The notes: a model not told the origin generated them from the sequence alone. A stretch of DNA of 22,163 nucleotides from JAAZBG01 sp964390065 (GCA_964390065.1 CAYMGX010000066.1:1-22163), one strand, 5' to 3'. Counted from the first letter of the stretch, positions 1 through 7,358 are shown. Made by a program: numbers and translations.

Positions 1-16
1 GCGAGATGCGTTTCTA

Positions 17-44
17 CTTGTTACGTGTCACATGTCACCCGTCA
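17..44. repeat. heptameric array (CATGTCA type), 4 units
   Basis: Four consecutive 7-bp units, CTTGTTA, CGTGTCA, CATGTCA and CCCGTCA, lie just upstream of the first gene's ribosome binding site. They match the right arm of the inverted heptamer pair at 3282-3381 in unit sequence and in what follows (CTTT). A left arm, if present, would be upstream of the window. Confidence 0.7.
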
Positions 45-64
45 CTTTATTAAAAGGAAAATAG

Positions 65-1210
65 ATGAAAAAAAGAATTTTTCTGTCGCCGCCTGATATG
101 TGTGGTGAAGAGTTGCGGTATGTCAATAAAGCGTTTAAATCAAACTGGATCGCTCCGGCGGGGCCGGATATTGATGCGTTCGAAAAAGAGATGTGTGCTT
201 TCACCGGTGCATCACATGCCGTCGCGCTTGCATCAGGGACTGCTGCATTGCATCTTTCTCTTATTGTTAACAATGCGGGGCCATCAGATGATATCTACTG
301 CTCATCATTTACTTTTGCAGGTTCTGCATTTCCAATAACCTATACCGGTGCACATCCGGTGTTTATTGATAGTGAGAGAAACTCCTGGAATATGGATCCG
401 GAGCTTCTTGAAAAAGCAGTTATAGACAGCATTGAAAACAAGCGTACACCTAAAGCAGTTATCGTTGTTCATTTGTATGGACAAACCGCAAACCTTGACG
501 CTCTACAGAACGTATGTAAAAAGTATGATCTGCTTCTTATTGAGGATGCCGCCGAGTCTCTTGGTGCAACCTGCGGAAACATGCAGACCGGTACAATTGG
601 TGATTTTGGTATCTATTCATTTAACGGAAACAAAATCATAACAACATCGGGCGGTGGAATGATTGTCGGACACAATAGAGAATCGCTTGACAAGATGCGA
701 TACCTGTCAACACAAGCACGGGAACCGTTCCCGTATTATCATCATACATCAATCGGCTACAATTACCGTATGAGCAATGTATCTGCCGCAATCGGTCGTG
801 GACAGTTGACATCACTGGAATCCAAGGTAGAAAAGCGGCGATCAACCTATGAGTATTATATGAAAAGAATAAATGGTTATAATGGCATTACCGTAATGCC
901 CCGTGATACATTCGGGATAGCAAACTGCTGGCTCACCTGTATAACTATTGACAATAAATCACCACTAACTCCCGATATGGTGCGGCTTGCCCTTGAGAAG
1001 GAAAATATCGAAAGCCGGCCGCTATGGAAACCGATGCATCTTCAGCCGGTGTTTGCTAACTGTAAATCATTTACTAATGGAGTTTCGGAGGATCTTTTCA
1101 ACCGGGGCTTATGTCTGCCATCGGGAAGTTCTTTGAACATTGATGATCTTGAGAGAATAGTTGAGGTTGTGAAAGGCCTCACCCCCCAACCCCCTCTCCG
1201 CAAGCGGTAG
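65..1210 (+). CDS. pglE: PglE-like UDP-4-keto-sugar aminotransferase (DegT/DnrJ/EryC1/StrS family)
   Basis: PLP-dependent aminotransferase that would convert the 4-keto sugar made by the next gene's product into a UDP-4-amino-4,6-dideoxy-sugar in the cytoplasm. The whole 381-residue chain reads like Campylobacter PglE as I remember it: the start FLSPPDMCGEEL, the EDAAESLGA segment (160-168), SFNGNK with the PLP-binding Lys190 followed by IITTSGGG, then GYNYRMSN, ESRPLWKPMH and CLPSGSS. Start ATG 65 follows AAGGA at 54-58 with good spacing. It lies first in a plus-strand set with the dehydratase and a phosphoglycosyl transferase. Oddity: the last eleven or so residues (GLTPQPPLRKR) are encoded by a dispersed palindromic repeat (1176-1220), so the ancestral protein probably ended near VEVVKG. 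Family is clear; the exact sugar is inferred from PglE resemblance. Confidence 0.9.
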   Translation: MKKRIFLSPPDMCGEELRYVNKAFKSNWIAPAGPDIDAFEKEMCAFTGASHAVALASGTAALHLSLIVNNAGPSDDIYCSSFTFAGSAFPITYTGAHPVFIDSERNSWNMDPELLEKAVIDSIENKRTPKAVIVVHLYGQTANLDALQNVCKKYDLLLIEDAAESLGATCGNMQTGTIGDFGIYSFNGNKIITTSGGGMIVGHNRESLDKMRYLSTQAREPFPYYHHTSIGYNYRMSNVSAAIGRGQLTSLESKVEKRRSTYEYYMKRINGYNGITVMPRDTFGIANCWLTCITIDNKSPLTPDMVRLALEKENIESRPLWKPMHLQPVFANCKSFTNGVSEDLFNRGLCLPSGSSLNIDDLERIVEVVKGLTPQPPLRKR

Positions 1211-1220
1211 AGGGGGAGCC
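1176..1220 (+). repeat. GCCTCACC-bounded palindromic element, short internally deleted copy
   Basis: Begins GCCTCACCCCCCAACCCCCT and folds into a GC-rich hairpin: 1190-1197 CCCCCTCT pairs with 1209-1216 AGAGGGGG, with an inner CCGC/GCGG. It is the family found at 1300-1373 and 9277-9359 but lacks the central GGTCCTTCGACC...GTCGTCC part. It contains the stop codon of pglE (TAG 1208-1210). A weak AT-rich hairpin with a T-run follows at 1231-1252, so the region could also slow or end transcription. Confidence 0.75.
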
Positions 1221-1299
1221 GGAAACATACAAAAAGATAGTTCTATTTTTTTATTACTTAGTACCATTGTATATTAATTGACATAATTCATCATCCACT

Positions 1300-1373
1300 C
1301 TTCCACCCCGTCTACCGCTTGCGGACGACGCATCGAAGTGGTCGAAGGACCAGAGGGGGCTGAGGGGTGAGGC
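1300..1373 (-). repeat. GCCTCACC-bounded palindromic element, nearly full copy, inverted
   Basis: Reads on the minus strand as GCCTCACCCCTCAGCCCCCT, then the core GGTCCTTCGACCACTTCGAT, then GCGTCGTCCGCAAGCGG, matching the copy at 9277-9359 base for base through the core. The right end (CCACCCCGTCTACC on plus) is more diverged. It ends four bases before the ribosome binding site of the next gene (AGGA 1377-1380). With the 1176-1220 copy it forms an inverted pair flanking about 80 bp in the gap between pglE and the dehydratase gene. Confidence 0.8.
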
Positions 1374-1386
1374 TACAGGAAAAACT

Positions 1387-3270
1387 ATGAAATTGCCATT
1401 TTCAAAAACGATATTGAATAACCGGCTTCCGATTATAATACTGCTTCATGCGCTCTTTGCAGCAGCAGCACTATATCTGTCGTTTCTGCTCAGGTTTGAT
1501 TTTACACTGGGTCACGCATTTTATCCGAAACTTTTTTATTTGTCTCTTCCTATAAACGTTGTCGTATTTCTTGCTGTTGCAGCCTTTTTTAATCTCTATC
1601 AGGGCATCTGGCGGTATGTCAGTGTTGATGACCTCAAGGATATTGTGCAGGCTTCGGCCCTTTCTGCGCTTATCTTTATGTCAATAATTATTTTCAGCGG
1701 TATGTTTTCAGGATATCCGCGATCGATTTATGCGATGAATTTTCTGTTTATGATTGTATTAAATGGCGGCACACGGTTTACAATAAGGATGTTCCGGGAG
1801 TCGTTTATTCCTCAGAGTGAAATAACGAAAAACATTCTTATTGTCGGTGCGGGTGCTGCAGGAAACGAAATGGTAAAAACGCTTAAAAGTGCAAGACGCA
1901 AAGAGTATATACCAGTTGGGTTTGTTGACAGAGACAAGTCGCAGGTCGGGAAAAGGATTCAGGGGTTGAAGGTGTTTGGCGATCTTGACAGTCTTAAATC
2001 AGTGATAAAAAAGTATCGTGTTAATGAGGTTTTTATCGCGATTCCCGAGGCAACCAATAAACTTGTCAAGGAGATCATGGAGTATGCAAAGTTGCCCGAC
2101 TGGGACCTGAAATTTAAAATTGTCCCATCAATAGTTGACATCATGAGCGGGCGGCTAAAGGTAAACCAGATCCGTGATGTACAAATTGAGGATCTTCTTG
2201 CCAGACCAAATATCACCCTGAATGATTCCAACATCCGCAAGCAGCTTGCAGCAAAAACAGTGCTTGTAACCGGTGCCGGCGGATCAATCGGATCGGAGAT
2301 CTGCTATCAGGTTGCATCCTACAGGCCATCACGGATGGTACTGCTTGATGCAAGCGAGATAAGCGGCTATCAGGTTGATCAGGAGCTTAAAACGCGGTAT
2401 CCCGATATTGCAATTCATACGGTTGTTGGTAATATGCTTGATATCGGGTTTATGGATCTTCTTTTTCGTAAATTTCAACCCGATTACGTCTATCATGCAG
2501 CGGCCTATAAACATGTGCATATTATGGAGTGGAATCCGCTTGCCTGTTTAAAAAACAATGTTTTGGGTACTGCAGCGCTTGCTGCATTGTCGGAGCGTAA
2601 CGGTGTAAAGCAGTTTGTCATGATATCAACTGACAAAGCGGTAAAACCGAGGGGGGTAATGGGCATATCCAAACGGCTTGCAGAGCGGGTGGTGCTTGAA
2701 CGGTATCCTTCCGGGACACTCTTCAATATTGTTCGTTTCGGAAATGTGCTCGGGTCAAGCGGGAGTGTCATACCGCTTTTTCAGAAGCAGATTCGTGATG
2801 GCGGCCCGATCACGGTGACTTCCCCTGACACCAGACGCTACTTTATGTCGATTCCCGAGGCGGTGCAACTTGTCCTTCAGGCATCAACCCTGAATGAGTC
2901 GCAGGCAATATTTATGCTTGAAATGGGTGAGCCGGTGAAAATTGTCGATCTTGCAAAGAACCTTATTGAGCTGAGCGGTTTCAGGGTTGGTGAGGATATC
3001 GAGATCGTTTTTACCGGGTTACGCCAGGGGGAAAAGATTGAGGAGGTGCTCTTGTGTGAGGAAGAGAATGTTGTGCCGACAACCTTTGAAAAGATACGGG
3101 TACAGCGAAGAAATGATTTCCGGCCTGAGCGGGTAGAGCTGTTTATTCATACGCTGAAAAGCAATGTTGATCTTGGGAATATGCGTGCAATTTATAATGA
3201 CATAAAGGAACTGATACCCGAGATGACAGGACCAAGTTTTGACGAGATGATGGAGAATATGTTTAGTTGA
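1387..3270 (+). CDS. pglF: membrane-bound UDP-sugar 4,6-dehydratase (PglF/WbpM/CapD type)
   Basis: Nucleoside-diphosphate-sugar dehydratase, most likely forming UDP-4-keto-6-deoxy-GlcNAc for the aminotransferase encoded before it. The 627 residues have the full long-form layout: about four membrane helices in residues 14-127, a first Rossmann-like region (ILIVGAGAAGNEM, 150-162), then the catalytic extended SDR domain with VLVTGAGGSIGSE (292-304). The usual catalytic Tyr is Met425 in VMGISK, with Lys429 and the STDKAVKP stretch (414-421); this Met-for-Tyr change is typical of the large membrane dehydratases PglF and WbpM, so it is not a defect. AGGA at 1377-1380 supports this start. The gene is 176 bp behind pglE, the gap being filled by two palindromic repeats, and 52 bp ahead of the sugar transferase. 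Confidence 0.93.
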   Translation: MKLPFSKTILNNRLPIIILLHALFAAAALYLSFLLRFDFTLGHAFYPKLFYLSLPINVVVFLAVAAFFNLYQGIWRYVSVDDLKDIVQASALSALIFMSIIIFSGMFSGYPRSIYAMNFLFMIVLNGGTRFTIRMFRESFIPQSEITKNILIVGAGAAGNEMVKTLKSARRKEYIPVGFVDRDKSQVGKRIQGLKVFGDLDSLKSVIKKYRVNEVFIAIPEATNKLVKEIMEYAKLPDWDLKFKIVPSIVDIMSGRLKVNQIRDVQIEDLLARPNITLNDSNIRKQLAAKTVLVTGAGGSIGSEICYQVASYRPSRMVLLDASEISGYQVDQELKTRYPDIAIHTVVGNMLDIGFMDLLFRKFQPDYVYHAAAYKHVHIMEWNPLACLKNNVLGTAALAALSERNGVKQFVMISTDKAVKPRGVMGISKRLAERVVLERYPSGTLFNIVRFGNVLGSSGSVIPLFQKQIRDGGPITVTSPDTRRYFMSIPEAVQLVLQASTLNESQAIFMLEMGEPVKIVDLAKNLIELSGFRVGEDIEIVFTGLRQGEKIEEVLLCEEENVVPTTFEKIRVQRRNDFRPERVELFIHTLKSNVDLGNMRAIYNDIKELIPEMTGPSFDEMMENMFS

Positions 3271-3281
3271 AGGGGGAAGAA

Positions 3282-3381
3282 GTGACGAGTGACATGTAAC
3301 GAGTGACGAGTAGGAGAAATCCGTGCAGGTTTTTAGATGTTTTCAACTTGTCACTCGTTACATGTCACATGTCACATGTCA
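3282..3381. repeat. inverted pair of heptameric arrays with RBS and GTG in the loop
   Basis: Left arm 3282-3309: GTGACGA, GTGACAT, GTAACGA, GTGACGA. Right arm 3347-3381: CTTGTCA, CTCGTTA and three CATGTCA units. The right arm is the reverse complement of the left at about 26 of 29 positions, so transcript could form a long hairpin. The 37-base loop holds AGGAGA (3312-3317) and the GTG start (3323) of the sugar transferase. Confidence 0.8.
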
Positions 3382-4009
3382 CTTTCTCAAAAAAATGACA
3401 ATAACTCAAAAATTTATAAAACGATTATTCGATATCGTGGTATCACTTCTGGGGATGGTGATTCTTTTACCGTTTATTGTTGCTATTGCTCTGATTGTTA
3501 AAGTTTCATCAAGGGGGCCTGTACTTTACTCCGCGCCTCGTATCGGGCAGTATGGTAAGCCATTTCCCTGTCATAAATTCCGCTCGATGTATACCGGTTC
3601 GGATCGTTTTGGTTCCGTTACCACAGGTGTTGATACAAGAATAACACCTGTGGGCAGAGTGTTGCGAAAATACAAACTTGACGAGTTACCGCAGCTTTGG
3701 AATGTGTTTGTTGGTACTATGTCATTTGTCGGCCCCCGCCCTGATGTAAGCGGGTATGCAGATAAACTGACCGGTGAAGACAGAATTATCCTTTCCGTAA
3801 GACCGGGAATAACCGGACCGGCATCACTGCATTTCCGCAATGAAGAGGAGCTGCTTGCAAAGGTTGATAATCCAGTGAACTATAACGATGAGATACTTTG
3901 GCCATGCAAAGTAAAAATCAATAGACGATATGTTGAACAGTACAGTTTTACAAAAGACATCGGATACATTCTGGCAACAGTAATCGGTACAAAAATAAAA
4001 ACCCCGTAG
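3323..4009 (+). CDS. monotopic phosphoglycosyl transferase (bacterial sugar transferase, PglC/WcaJ superfamily)
   Basis: Transfers a sugar phosphate from a UDP-sugar to undecaprenyl phosphate on the inner membrane, starting a surface or protein-linked glycan. Visible: basic FIKRLFDIV, then a single hydrophobic re-entrant helix (residues about 38-60), PVLYSAPRIG, HKFRSM, the catalytic Asp-Glu pair in KLDELPQLWNV, SFVGPRP and RPGITGPAS. The C-terminal NEEELLAKVDNP...YVEQYSFTKDI is not PglC-like, so the sugar is uncertain. Start problem: family alignment favours Met25 (ATG 3395, giving 204 residues), but that ATG has no ribosome binding site, whereas GTG 3323 has AGGAGA six bases ahead. The extra 24 residues are largely encoded by the heptamer repeat, so either start is possible. 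It is the last gene of the glycan set. Confidence 0.9.
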   Translation: MQVFRCFQLVTRYMSHVTCHFLKKMTITQKFIKRLFDIVVSLLGMVILLPFIVAIALIVKVSSRGPVLYSAPRIGQYGKPFPCHKFRSMYTGSDRFGSVTTGVDTRITPVGRVLRKYKLDELPQLWNVFVGTMSFVGPRPDVSGYADKLTGEDRIILSVRPGITGPASLHFRNEEELLAKVDNPVNYNDEILWPCKVKINRRYVEQYSFTKDIGYILATVIGTKIKTP

Positions 4010-4030
4010 GGATGGCCCTTGTGGCCATCC
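4010..4030. repeat. perfect 8-bp hairpin just after the sugar transferase stop
   Basis: GGATGGCC (4010-4017), loop CTTGT, GGCCATCC (4023-4030). It starts at the base after the TAG stop. No T-run follows, so it is not a standard intrinsic terminator; it could stabilise the 3' end of the mRNA or be a dispersed repeat. The rest of the gap to 4185 shows nothing I recognise. Confidence 0.55.
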
Positions 4031-4185
4031 GTTCCCCCATATGCCACCCGGTTCCCAATATATCAATCACGGCACAATAAACACACCGAAGGAAACAGTA
4101 GAAAAAAACGTGTTCCCGCGTAGTATTGATAAAATGGTTAAAAATCCGAACGGTGTTGCGAAAGGTCGATCGTCAATACGGGCAG

Positions 4186-4545
4186 TTATTTAAGCCCGAG
4201 TTTTTTAATCAGATTTTCGGTGGTGAACGGTTTGACCAGGTAGTCATTTGCTCCGGCGGCGATGGCGTCCATTACTTTGGTTTTTTCCGATTCCGATGTT
4301 ACCATCACGATTCTTACATCCTTGTATTTCGGTTCCGAACGCACCATCCGAAGCATTGCCATACCATCAAGAACCGGCATATTGATGTCAAGAACAATCA
4401 GGTCAACAGGCATATTGGCTGCAAGTAGTGTGAGACCTTCTTCACCATTAGTCGCTTCAATGATATCGGTGACACCGGTATCTTTGATCTGGTTTATTAC
4501 TATTCGTCGCATTGTGTTGGAGTCATCAACAAGCAGAACCCTCAT
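4186..4545 (-). CDS. CheY-like single-domain response regulator
   Basis: A 119-residue stand-alone receiver domain with no output domain. All phosphorylation residues are in place: acidic pair Asp7-Asp8 (LLVDDS), phospho-acceptor Asp53 (VLDINMP), Thr83 (MVTS) and Lys105 (YLVKPF). It should take a phosphate from a histidine kinase and signal by protein contact, as CheY does for flagellar motors or twitching. No kinase or chemotaxis gene is adjacent, so the partner is unknown; pilT in the same window makes pilus or twitching control one option. It is monocistronic: promoter at 4604-4633, and the gene before it on this strand ends in a terminator. Ribosome binding is modest (AGGGG a few bases ahead). 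Confidence 0.93.
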   Translation of the reverse strand: MRVLLVDDSNTMRRIVINQIKDTGVTDIIEATNGEEGLTLLAANMPVDLIVLDINMPVLDGMAMLRMVRSEPKYKDVRIVMVTSESEKTKVMDAIAAGANDYLVKPFTTENLIKKLGLK

Positions 4546-4603
4546 GGTAAGCCCCTATGAGTAAGAAATACGAAATATTGGTGCCCTGTTTTGTATTTAA
4601 CCT

Positions 4604-4633
4604 ATTGTATCATACGTGTGCAAATACTGTCAA
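4604..4633 (-). promoter_or_regulatory. sigma-70 type promoter for the CheY-like gene
   Basis: On the minus strand TTGACA (4633-4628) is followed after 18 bases by TACAAT (4609-4604). A perfect -35 and a good -10 put the transcript start near 4597, about 50 bases ahead of the start codon. Confidence 0.65.
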
Positions 4634-4721
4634 ACAGTTTATTTACCGGGGTTGTCTCTCATCTTTCTTCTGCTATCGTTTGTGGAACAGGGCTTTGGGG
4701 GGGAGAGGCTAGTACACCTGC

Positions 4722-4756
4722 AAAAAAACGGACACGAAAATTTCTTTTCGTGTCCG
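4722..4756 (-). terminator. intrinsic terminator of the Lys/Ala-tail gene
   Basis: Twelve-base-pair perfect stem, CGGACACGAAAA (4729-4740) with TTTTCGTGTCCG (4745-4756), loop of four. Read on the minus strand it is followed by seven T (4728-4722). It lies 33 bp after the TAA at 4789-4791, confirming that stop rather than any longer reading frame. Confidence 0.9.
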
Positions 4757-4788
4757 CTAAATTCATCCAAACCGCAGAAAACGGGTAA

Positions 4789-5345
4789 TTACCTACCCTT
4801 CTTTTTAGCAACTTTCTTAACAGCTTTTTTCGCTGCCTTCTTTGCTGGTTTTTCAGCTTTTTTAGCAACTTTTTTTTCAGCCTTTTTAACAGCCTTTTTA
4901 ACAGCCTTTTTNNNNNNNNNNNNNNNNNNNNNNNNNNNNNNNNNNNNNNNNNNNNNNNNNNNNNNNNNNNNNNNNNNNNNNNNNNNNNNNNNNNNNNNNN
5001 NNNNNNNNNNNCAGCCTTTTTAACAGCCTTTTTAACAGCCTTTTTGGTTGCTTTTTTCGCAGGCTTTTTCGCAGGTCCGCCTTTGCTTTCATTAATAATA
5101 CGATATGTCTGTGATATTGACAGATCGTATTTCTTTGCTAATGCGGTACCTGATACACCAGCATTGTACGCCTTGATAATCTCTTCGTCTCTCTCTTTAT
5201 GCTTGTCAGCAACCGGAGCGATACCGAACTTTGTGCGCAACTGATGAACGGCCTGACGTGTGATGCCAAACAATTTACCAATTGCGTCATCTGTTTTGTA
5301 CTTTTTCTGCAGTTTTTCCAACTGAGCTTTACTAATCTTTGCCAT
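4789..5345 (-). CDS. helix-turn-helix protein with histone-H1-like Lys/Ala tail (interrupted by an assembly gap)
   Basis: N-terminal about 90 residues are ordered: a helix-turn-helix-like stretch at 18-41 (DDAIGKLFGITRQAVHQL) and another at 55-87 (IIKAYNAGVSGTALAKKYDL). From residue 91 it becomes PAKKPAKKATKKAVKKAV, a basic Lys/Ala/Val tail like bacterial H1-like or AlgP tails. It should bind DNA, perhaps as a nucleoid or regulatory protein; the exact role is unknown. After the 100-N gap the frame that continues KKAVKKAV and KKVAKK ends in KKKGR and TAA (4789-4791), 33 bp ahead of a strong terminator. Counting the 100 N literally puts the two halves out of frame, which is almost surely an artefact of an arbitrary gap size. 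The start follows a perfect AAGGAG, and a strong promoter lies upstream. Confidence 0.85.
4876..5045 (-). repeat. 12-bp tandem repeat coding Lys-Lys-Ala-Val, spanning the gap
   Basis: On the minus strand AAAAAGGCTGTT repeats perfectly on both sides of the Ns: 5034-5045, 5022-5033 and 5012-5021 (cut) before the gap, and 4900-4911, 4888-4899 and a variant at 4876-4887 after it. The gap edge falls inside the repeat on both sides. Confidence 0.9.
4912..5011. other. 100-N scaffold gap
   Basis: Exactly 100 undetermined bases, the common placeholder for unknown length. It lies inside a 12-bp tandem repeat, so the missing DNA is most likely more copies of that repeat. Confidence 0.97.
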
Positions 5346-5447
5346 TATCTTCTCCTTTCTAAGAGAATAAAATGCAACATCGCGATTGTTGTTGTTGTAT
5401 ATTAGTTGATTCTGAATTCCTCAAATACTCTCGCTTAGTATACATCT

Positions 5448-5476
5448 ATTATATCATTCATTTATATAAATGGCAA
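5448..5476 (-). promoter_or_regulatory. sigma-70 type promoter for the Lys/Ala-tail gene
   Basis: On the minus strand TTGCCA (5476-5471), 17 bases, TATAAT (5453-5448): near-consensus, start of transcription near 5441. A second candidate closer to the gene is TTGAGG (5424-5419), 17 bases, TATACA (5401-5396). Either leaves a short leader before the AAGGAG site. Confidence 0.6.
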
Positions 5477-6360
5477 TAAATAAATCAACAAAAACATTGT
5501 AATTTATCAGTTTCAGTTACTGCTATGTAAACAGTGGTCTTTTTTTTAATCGGCGATTGACCGATATCAATCGCTTGATAAATAACGAAATACACACTTG
5601 CAAACCAACCAAAAATGCTGTACTCTCCTTGTGTATATTAAACCGTTTAAAAGTGTTTACATTTATATAAAAGTATGCTTATTCTCTTAATTGCCGTGAA
5701 GCTTTTACTTCCACTACATCATACATCATGGTAATAAATTAATATATGTATTTCGGTAAACCAATATCTTATTTAATATTTAACAAAAAAACGGCAAAAA
5801 CTGATCGATTATTAAAAAATCGGATTTAAAAAGCCTGAATCAGGATTTATTCCGGATACCATAGGCTTTGTCAAATGGGAAAGCTATAAGAGATACAGGG
5901 CTGAAAATGACCAGTGCCAGCTGGTTTTATCGTTCTGTTGATAAAAAGGTGTCAATTGTCAGGAAAAAGAGTGAGGTAGTTCCCGGCTGTGAAAAAAGAC
6001 TATGATGTGTCAATCGGGTGTATACTTTATTTGGAAGCCAGTCGACTTTTCAGGGTAAACATATTTCTTAACAAAGTTAAATATGAAACGTAAATACGGA
6101 AACGTAATTTCAGGTTTGATTGGTTATGGTAACACAGAGGTATGGTAATCAATTGCTTGCAGATAATAAAATAGTGACAAAACTATCTGAAGCGATAGAA
6201 TAAAAAGATTCCCTGAAAATTTTACATTATATTTTTACAATATATATTTAACTGGTGGTTGCTATCTTTTTAACCTTTTGACTTTTAAGGCTTGTTTACA
6301 TTTTCCGGTAATTACTTTAAGAAGTGCCGGTTTTCAATTAACATTATACAGGAGTTCCCA
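5477..6360. other. AT-rich region without a convincing gene
   Basis: About 0.9 kb between two divergent genes. Most of it is AT-rich with stops in every frame. Around 5824-5940 the composition is more gene-like and one plus frame stays open for about 40 codons (GFKKPESGFIPDTIGFVKW onwards, ending at TGA) without a start codon or ribosome site; it may be a worn gene fragment. A weak promoter for the lipoprotein gene is possible at 6221-6248 (TTTACA, 16 bases, TATATT). Confidence 0.5.
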
Positions 6361-7251
6361 ATGAAACGGTTGACCTTCAAAGCTCTTAGTGCAGTATCCC
6401 TTAGTGCACTTCTTGTGTTAAATCTGCAATGTGGTGGAATGAATAAAAAGAAACTCGCCGATGTTGAAAACCGCATTAAAGCTCTTACCGCGAAAGGGGT
6501 TCCTGATTCAGTAATTGTTGATACAAAACTCTATATCGTGAATTACACCACTGCAAAAAAACTTTACAAATCGAATGATGCTGCAAAATATGCCGATTCA
6601 ATTATGATTGGTATTGAAAAGGCTGAGAAATGGTATAGTGATTTTATTGCAGCAAATAAAGCAAACATACTCAATTCAATAACTTCATTCAATGCAGAGA
6701 AAACAAAACTTACCGGACTGCAATTAAGAGCTGCTGACAGTATCGGGACGATAATTGATTCGCTTGTCAAGCGTGATCTTATTGTTGATGCACAGGATAA
6801 AGTTAAAGAGGCTCTTGCAGTACTTCCATCAATTATGAAAGATCAGCAGAAGGCATCAAAGATCAAGCCGTTACTTACAGGTGCATGGAAAGATGTTCAT
6901 AAAGTCGTTGATCCTGAAACAAGCCAAAATTACACTGAAACGTCTGTATATACGTTCAAAGGTGATGGATCATTTCAGGGGTCTGAATCTCGCAAAGGTC
7001 AATCAACACCCTTTATGAAAGAGGACTGGGAGTTTCTGTCAACGGGAACATTTGACCTTAAAGGTGATACAATATGCCTTTTTGTTACACGTGAAAAATG
7101 TACACGTCAGATATTTACCCACCTTGATTCAAAAACTAACAAATGGATCGAGAAGCCGGGCGCACTCTACGATTCAACAATCACAAACAATGGAAAAGAC
7201 AAGTACATTCCCTATGAGTATTTCAAAGCGAATTTCAAAAAATCAAAGTAA
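6361..7251 (+). CDS. putative lipoprotein with helical N-terminal part and lipocalin-like C-terminal part
   Basis: 296 residues. Signal peptide: KR at 2-3, hydrophobic 8-22, then Cys24 followed by GG, the likely lipid-attachment site although the -1 residue is Gln and the lipobox (LNLQC) is atypical. Residues 28-165 are helical and charged (ADVENRIKAL, SITSFNAEKTKL, DAQDKVKEAL). Residues 172-255 look like a small beta-barrel of the lipocalin-like type: LLTGAWK, VYTFKGDGSF, STGTFDLKGDTICLF. So it is probably anchored in the outer membrane facing the periplasm or the outside; ligand unknown. I chose ATG 6361 because AGGAG stands at 6350-6354 and the signal peptide starts there; a longer in-frame TTG start at 6292 has neither. 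It has its own terminator at 7331-7358. Confidence 0.8.
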   Translation: MKRLTFKALSAVSLSALLVLNLQCGGMNKKKLADVENRIKALTAKGVPDSVIVDTKLYIVNYTTAKKLYKSNDAAKYADSIMIGIEKAEKWYSDFIAANKANILNSITSFNAEKTKLTGLQLRAADSIGTIIDSLVKRDLIVDAQDKVKEALAVLPSIMKDQQKASKIKPLLTGAWKDVHKVVDPETSQNYTETSVYTFKGDGSFQGSESRKGQSTPFMKEDWEFLSTGTFDLKGDTICLFVTREKCTRQIFTHLDSKTNKWIEKPGALYDSTITNNGKDKYIPYEYFKANFKKSK

Positions 7252-7276
7252 CGACATATCGCGACCAAGTATGTAT

Positions 7277-7305
7277 GGCAGGGACAGGTCGCGACCTGCC
7301 CCTGT
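7277..7305. repeat. AGGTCGCGACCT palindrome, copy 1
   Basis: Centre AGGTCGCGACCT is perfectly self-complementary (12 bp), inside GGCAGGGACAGG...CCTGCCCCTG. A related palindrome lies at 7397-7428, so this is probably a small dispersed repeat. It sits between the lipoprotein stop and its terminator. Confidence 0.6.
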
Positions 7306-7330
7306 ATATTTTGTTGATAATGTTCAGAAC

Positions 7331-7358
7331 AAAGGCGCATCGTATGCGTCTTTTTTTT
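7331..7358 (+). terminator. intrinsic terminator of the lipoprotein gene
   Basis: Stem AAAGGCGCAT (7331-7340), loop CGT, ATGCGTC (7344-7350) running straight into eight T (7351-7358). It ends the transcript about 80 bp after the stop at 7251, so uvrC needs its own promoter. Confidence 0.88.

Noticed and set aside
1387..3270. Missing catalytic Tyr in the dehydratase as a sign of inactivation
   Set aside because: Met in that place is normal for the large membrane dehydratases of the PglF/WbpM type.
4010..4030. Intrinsic terminator after the sugar transferase
   Set aside because: Perfect hairpin but no T-run on either strand.
4659..4788. C-terminal extension of the Lys/Ala-tail protein down to 4659
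   Set aside because: It only exists if 100 N is taken as the true length. The repeat-consistent frame stops at 4789, and a strong terminator follows at once.
4616..5023. Plus-strand Phe/Ala-rich ORF
   Set aside because: Mirror image of the Lys/Ala-coding repeat, crosses the Ns, and lies opposite a gene with promoter, ribosome site and terminator.
6292..6360. TTG start adding 23 residues to the lipoprotein
   Set aside because: No ribosome site, and it would bury the signal peptide; ATG 6361 has AGGAG and the signal peptide.
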